Both the position numbers and the translations under genes were made by a program. Positions 61,068-64,000 of a stretch of DNA of 64,000 nt are shown here, piece after piece. This stretch comes from an uncultured Bacteroidales bacterium. Lineage in GTDB: Bacteria > Bacteroidota > Bacteroidia > Bacteroidales > F082. The stretch spans positions 38,525 to 102,524 of the forward strand of contig CAMHJX010000013.1 in assembly GCA_946185535.1 (NCBI GenBank), written 5' to 3'. Each line of letters begins with the position of its first letter. Position 1 is the first letter of the stretch. The notes below the pieces were generated by a model. It was not told the origin of the DNA, ran no database searches, and worked only from the letters and a program-made list of their open reading frames with translations.

Positions 61068-61074
61068 GGAGGTG
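61066..61074 (+). promoter_or_regulatory. strong Shine-Dalgarno of the M15 peptidase gene
   Basis: AAGGAGGTG overlaps the stop codon of the thermonuclease and precedes the ATG at 61079 by about six bases. Such sequences are rare in Bacteroidetes and not seen at other genes in this window, suggesting a phage-derived gene. Confidence 0.75.
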
Positions 61075-61078
61075 AGCG

Positions 61079-61444
61079 ATGGAACTGTCAAAGCTATCGA
61101 TGGAACGGCTGGAGGGCGTGGATGAGCGTCTGAAGGCCATCGTGATTGAGTGTGCTGCGCGTTGCCCTTATCCCTTCAACGTGTCGGAGGGACTGCGAAC
61201 GAAGGAGCAACAGCGCGAATATGTGAGGCAGGGGAAATCGAGGACGATGAACTCGAAGCACCTGACCGGGAAAGCCGTGGATCTATATCCGCTGACGATG
61301 AATCGGAAGCAGGTGGACTGGTCCAGGTTCGAGGAGTTGGCCGACCTGATGTTTCAGGTGGCCGGCGACCAGGGCACCGAAATCGTCTGGGGTGGCAACT
61401 GGAAGACGTTCGTCGACAAGTGCCACTTCGAGCTTAAGAATTGA
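61079..61444 (+). CDS. M15-family peptidase, endolysin-like
   Basis: 121 residues, essentially only the catalytic domain. The zinc site is read from SKHLTGKAVDLYP (His and Asp, about 61-73) and CHFEL near the end (His117), the M15 pattern of phage endolysins and D-Ala-D-Ala carboxypeptidases; the SEGLRTKEQQ segment is also typical. It cleaves peptidoglycan stem peptides. There is no signal peptide, so release would require a holin, and a holin-like gene lies in the divergent operon. A terminator follows. Confidence 0.88.
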   Translation: MELSKLSMERLEGVDERLKAIVIECAARCPYPFNVSEGLRTKEQQREYVRQGKSRTMNSKHLTGKAVDLYPLTMNRKQVDWSRFEELADLMFQVAGDQGTEIVWGGNWKTFVDKCHFELKN

Positions 61445-61492
61445 GGCTGCCCTATAAAGTAAACATAGTATCATTTTTTTCATTTTGTTACG

Positions 61493-61530
61493 GAAAGCTC
61501 CCAAGAAAATTTTCAAGGGAGCTTTCTATT
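61493..61530 (+). terminator. terminator after the M15 gene
   Basis: GAAAGCTCCC and GGGAGCTTTC form a perfect ten-pair stem with an A/T-rich loop, followed by TATTTCT. Confidence 0.75.
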
Positions 61531-61592
61531 TCTACACTCTGAAGAATTGAGACGACTGCGCCTTTGTACAAAAACGAGGTGGTTAAAAAAGC

Positions 61593-61661
61593 AAGTTCCC
61601 TAACGGCAAACGGAGACCCGCGATAGCGGGGCGGAGTTTATTTAGGGACTTGGCATTTTTT
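61593..61661 (+). ncRNA. possible structured RNA or terminator
   Basis: AAGTTCCCTAA (61593-61603) pairs with TTAGGGACTT (61642-61651) with one bulged base, enclosing a hairpin CCCGC-GATA-GCGGG (61617-61630), and is followed by a run of T. No promoter was identified. It could be a small RNA, a second terminator or a recombination site. Confidence 0.35.
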
Positions 61662-61709
61662 AAGCACCGTACCCTTAGAAAGAGACATTAAGCCGATAAT
61701 GACTGATTT

Positions 61710-62549
61710 TTATAACGGAAGAGTCTGTATTCTTCTAACCACTCCTTGGTACTCTTCAGGAAGTAATTTCATTACATGTTCCTCAATGGATTGCGGGATA
61801 TTACCATAATAAGCCTCAGCAATACCACCGGTAATACAAGCCAAAGTGTCACTATCACCACCTAGAGAAACCGATAGACGCACAGCTGATTCAAAGTCAT
61901 TGCTGTCTATAAAAGCAACAATGGCTTGAGGAACAGTCTCCATGCAAGAAGATTCGTATCTGTAATATGGACGTATTTCGTCACATGTTCTATGAAGATC
62001 ATATCCAAATTGTCGTTCTATGAATCTGGAAATATCTTGCTTTGTGGCACCATGACGACCCATAAAGATTGAAGAAGCCACAGCTTGTGCGCCCTTTATT
62101 CCTTCAGGGTGATTATGTGTGATTTCGGCGCTTCGTTTACCCCAATACAGAGCATCTTCGATTGATTGGGCATACCAACCGCATGCAGATACTCTCATAG
62201 CTGCACCATTGCTAAATGAATTATATGGGTGACGCGTTCCTCCTCTGTAATCATGGAGATGTTGGGCATCCCTATATTCATACAGATATTCGGGATGAAA
62301 TAGCCATTTGTTAAAACCGCTACCATAACCGCCCATAGGATTTGGGTAACGGTTGGCAATATTCAAAATACACTGTTCTAATTCAGCGGATGAATGGTCG
62401 CTATCCAATAGCCACATTGCAACAGCAATGGACATCAGCGAATCGTCTGTAAACATGCTGTTCTCAGAAAACAGTGGAAATTTGGTTGTCTTGATGTTAT
62501 TGAACTCATAGACAGACCCCACAACGTCACCTATAATTGCACCTAACAT
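61710..62549 (-). CDS. ADP-ribosylglycohydrolase family protein
   Basis: 279 residues with the DraG-type metal-binding motifs: GAIIGDVVGSVYEF at the start, FTDDSLMSIAVA (about 33-44), SNGAAMRVSACGW, and GGDSDTLACITGGIAEAYYG (about 230-250). These enzymes remove ADP-ribose from proteins, nucleic acids or small molecules using two magnesium ions. It lies seven bases after a PD-(D/E)XK-like gene and forms one operon with it. No ADP-ribosyltransferase is encoded nearby, so the substrate is open. The A/T-rich codon use differs from the core genes. Confidence 0.9.
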   Translation of the reverse strand: MLGAIIGDVVGSVYEFNNIKTTKFPLFSENSMFTDDSLMSIAVAMWLLDSDHSSAELEQCILNIANRYPNPMGGYGSGFNKWLFHPEYLYEYRDAQHLHDYRGGTRHPYNSFSNGAAMRVSACGWYAQSIEDALYWGKRSAEITHNHPEGIKGAQAVASSIFMGRHGATKQDISRFIERQFGYDLHRTCDEIRPYYRYESSCMETVPQAIVAFIDSNDFESAVRLSVSLGGDSDTLACITGGIAEAYYGNIPQSIEEHVMKLLPEEYQGVVRRIQTLPL

Positions 62550-62556
62550 GATATTA

Positions 62557-63540
62557 TCAAGCTTTCTTTTTCAATGAGTAGATTGTATCAAGGACTTCGA
62601 TGAAATATGATTTTAATAATTCAATTTGAGCGTTAAGGTCTTTTAATTCGTTAAACTCTGCCGCTTTGTTGAACTCAAACCATACAGCTCCGTCTTCTTC
62701 CTCTTTAGGTTCGACGAAGTACTTGCCTGCTCCAATTTGACCAAGGTGGCTCATCAACAGATTATAAACAGGTTTCCCCCAATCTTCGCGAAAGTCGAAA
62801 CAAACACAAATCAATGGATGCTCACGTTCAAAAAAGACACCCATCCATCCCCACGTTTCTTTCATCCTTATGCCTTTGAATTTTACTTCAAAGTATTTTC
62901 CCATCACTCCCTCTCTGGGACCATATAACCTATAGCCACCGTTATTTGTGTCTTTAAGGCTGTTATATAAGTGCGAATTGTATTTTTCGTTGTCAACTGC
63001 AAATACCTCATCCAATGAATGATAAAAGGTATATAGCGAAAACATTCCTTCTAAGTTCATGTGCTTTTCAAATATATAAATGTTACAAACAGACTGCAAA
63101 TAACTCAAATAGCCATTCCATAGTTCTGATTCTTCAGATGGTATTTGTTTTTTGAGAAATAAATAAAGCTCAGTCCATGTGCGAACAACAAAACCCTTTT
63201 GTTGCATTGGATAGTTGGTAATATATCCCAATTGCTCTGGAGTGATTTTATAATGCTTAATGTATTGTTCAAAGTGGTGATTAGGATCCCAGATTTTGCA
63301 TTCAATAAGATATGTTTTTCCTTCATATTCAAATTTAAAGTCAGGTCGGCAATCACCATCAGCAGCTTCTCTTTCGAGATAAATCTCATCAAATGGAACA
63401 TTCGGGAAAAAGAAATCCAGAAAAGCTGTCAGGAACATGTTAGATGTTTGACACATTGCCCAGGTTATGTCTGACAAATCGTTTTCGTGATAAAATCGTT
63501 CAGACAAAATCGACAAGAAATCCTCTATCATACTATTCAT
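62557..63540 (-). CDS. PD-(D/E)XK nuclease-like protein, 327 aa
   Basis: A nuclease-type core appears at about residues 60-85: DGDCRPDFKFEYEGKTYLIECKI, that is an Asp, about ten residues and then Glu-Cys-Lys, the PD-(D/E)XK pattern. The rest is helical and unfamiliar. It precedes the ADP-ribosylglycohydrolase gene by seven bases. A TACTTTTG -7 box (63546-63553) ends only five bases before the first ATG, so ATG 63531 (Met4) may be the real start. The A/T-rich composition suggests transfer. A role in defence is inferred from fold and setting, not shown. Confidence 0.7.
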   Translation of the reverse strand: MNSMIEDFLSILSERFYHENDLSDITWAMCQTSNMFLTAFLDFFFPNVPFDEIYLEREAADGDCRPDFKFEYEGKTYLIECKIWDPNHHFEQYIKHYKITPEQLGYITNYPMQQKGFVVRTWTELYLFLKKQIPSEESELWNGYLSYLQSVCNIYIFEKHMNLEGMFSLYTFYHSLDEVFAVDNEKYNSHLYNSLKDTNNGGYRLYGPREGVMGKYFEVKFKGIRMKETWGWMGVFFEREHPLICVCFDFREDWGKPVYNLLMSHLGQIGAGKYFVEPKEEEDGAVWFEFNKAAEFNELKDLNAQIELLKSYFIEVLDTIYSLKKKA

Positions 63541-63545
63541 AGATG

Positions 63546-63553
63546 CAAAAGTA
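63546..63553 (-). promoter_or_regulatory. -7 box of the PD-(D/E)XK/ADP-ribosylglycohydrolase operon
   Basis: Minus-strand TACTTTTG, five bases from the first possible start codon, favouring a leaderless message or the second ATG at 63531. Confidence 0.5.
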
Positions 63554-63610
63554 GAGATTTTCCATAAATGAATAGAAATGGAAATAAAAAATACTGTAAA
63601 GAAATTGTTC

Positions 63611-63903
63611 AGGGTGGCGGTGGGGACGATGGTGGTACGGAGCGAAGCGATAGCGGAGCGACACCTTTCCGAACTCTCGACTTAGGGTGGCGGTTGGGGA
63701 CGATGGTGGTACGGAGCGAAGCGGTAGCGGAGCGACACCTTTCCGAACTCTCGACTTAGGGTGGCGGTTGGGGACGATGGTGGTACCAGAGCGAAGCGGT
63801 AGCGGAGCGACACCTTCCGAATACTCGACATAGGGTGGTTGGTGGGGTAAGTGGTGGTTGCCCAAAGCGAAGCGTTAGCGGAGCGACCTGACCTGAACTT
63901 CGG
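63611..63903. repeat. 74-bp GC-rich tandem repeat, four copies
   Basis: Units start with AGGGTGGCGG at 63611, 63684 and 63758, and a more divergent unit starts at 63832; spacing is 73-74 bases. Each contains GCGAAGCGGTAGCGGAGCGA. A decayed fifth unit may begin at 63903. No spacers and no gene content, so it is not a CRISPR array. The last about 100 bases of the window hold no recognisable gene. Confidence 0.85.
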
Positions 63904-64000
63904 GGTGGTGGTCGGGGGTGACGGCGGCATTGCCTGTGCGTTGGAAAAAACCGAAAGGGGGAAAAGCGCCTGCGGCCTACTTACGCGGGAGTTTCAGCAG

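Noticed and set aside
63611-63903. CRISPR array
   Set aside because: Repeats are contiguous with 73-74 base period and contain no unique spacers; no cas genes are near.

Overview
The window looks like a chromosome segment from an uncultured gut- or rumen-type member of the Bacteroidales. The signs are Bacteroidetes -7 boxes (TAnnTTTG) upstream of many genes and almost no Shine-Dalgarno sequences. TonB-dependent receptors carry carboxypeptidase-like N-terminal domains, several secreted proteins end in type IX secretion (T9SS) C-terminal domains, and T9SS parts (a Plug protein and a PorV/PorQ-type barrel) are encoded. No rRNA, tRNA or CRISPR array was seen.

Layout. 1-10.5 kb: the end of an unknown gene, a lipoprotein, a giant 2694-residue T9SS-sorted adhesin with gingipain/haemagglutinin-type DUF2436 repeats, and a small paralogue of its repeated module. 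10.5-19.4 kb (minus strand): an outer-membrane receptor, priA, the T9SS Plug protein, a HIT-greA pair and a PorV-like barrel. The barrel is the last gene of a three-gene operon (TonB receptor, 1513-residue secreted protein, PorV-like protein) reaching back to 27.8 kb. 28-34.7 kb: small lipoproteins, a DAHP synthase/chorismate mutase, asnS, rpoN and a sensor histidine kinase. 34.8-39.5 kb: secreted T9SS cargo including an M1 metallopeptidase with two lipoproteins. 39.5-43.3 kb: a zeta-toxin-like kinase with a small overlapping partner, a GH29 fucosidase and an AraC regulator. 43.3-54.1 kb: leuS with an extra nuclease-like insertion, a stray AT-rich polyvalent-type protein, ruvB, a SPOR protein, a hydroxyacid dehydrogenase with RidA, and a septum-initiator/DUF5686/ApbE operon.

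54.2-64 kb is accessory DNA. A tyrosine integrase is followed by two related long hairpins. A minus-strand operon then encodes four tandem DUF6266 proteins, a holin-like membrane/coiled-coil protein and a lipoprotein with a C-terminal membrane helix (spanin-like layout). A divergent pair encodes a thermonuclease lipoprotein and an M15 endolysin-type peptidase, the latter behind a strong Shine-Dalgarno. This resembles a compact integrated element carrying a phage-type lysis set but no visible capsid, tail or replication genes. Beyond it lie a PD-(D/E)XK-like protein with an ADP-ribosylglycohydrolase, and a GC-rich 74-bp tandem repeat running towards the window edge.

Functionally the core theme is export to the cell surface. 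The Plug and PorV-like proteins belong to the T9SS machinery or its shuttle, and at least four genes here encode likely T9SS cargo. The most unusual items are the DUF6266/lysis element, the nuclease-fold insertion in leucyl-tRNA synthetase, the covarying hairpin pair, and the two small candidate conflict modules (zeta kinase plus partner; PD-(D/E)XK plus ADP-ribosylglycohydrolase).
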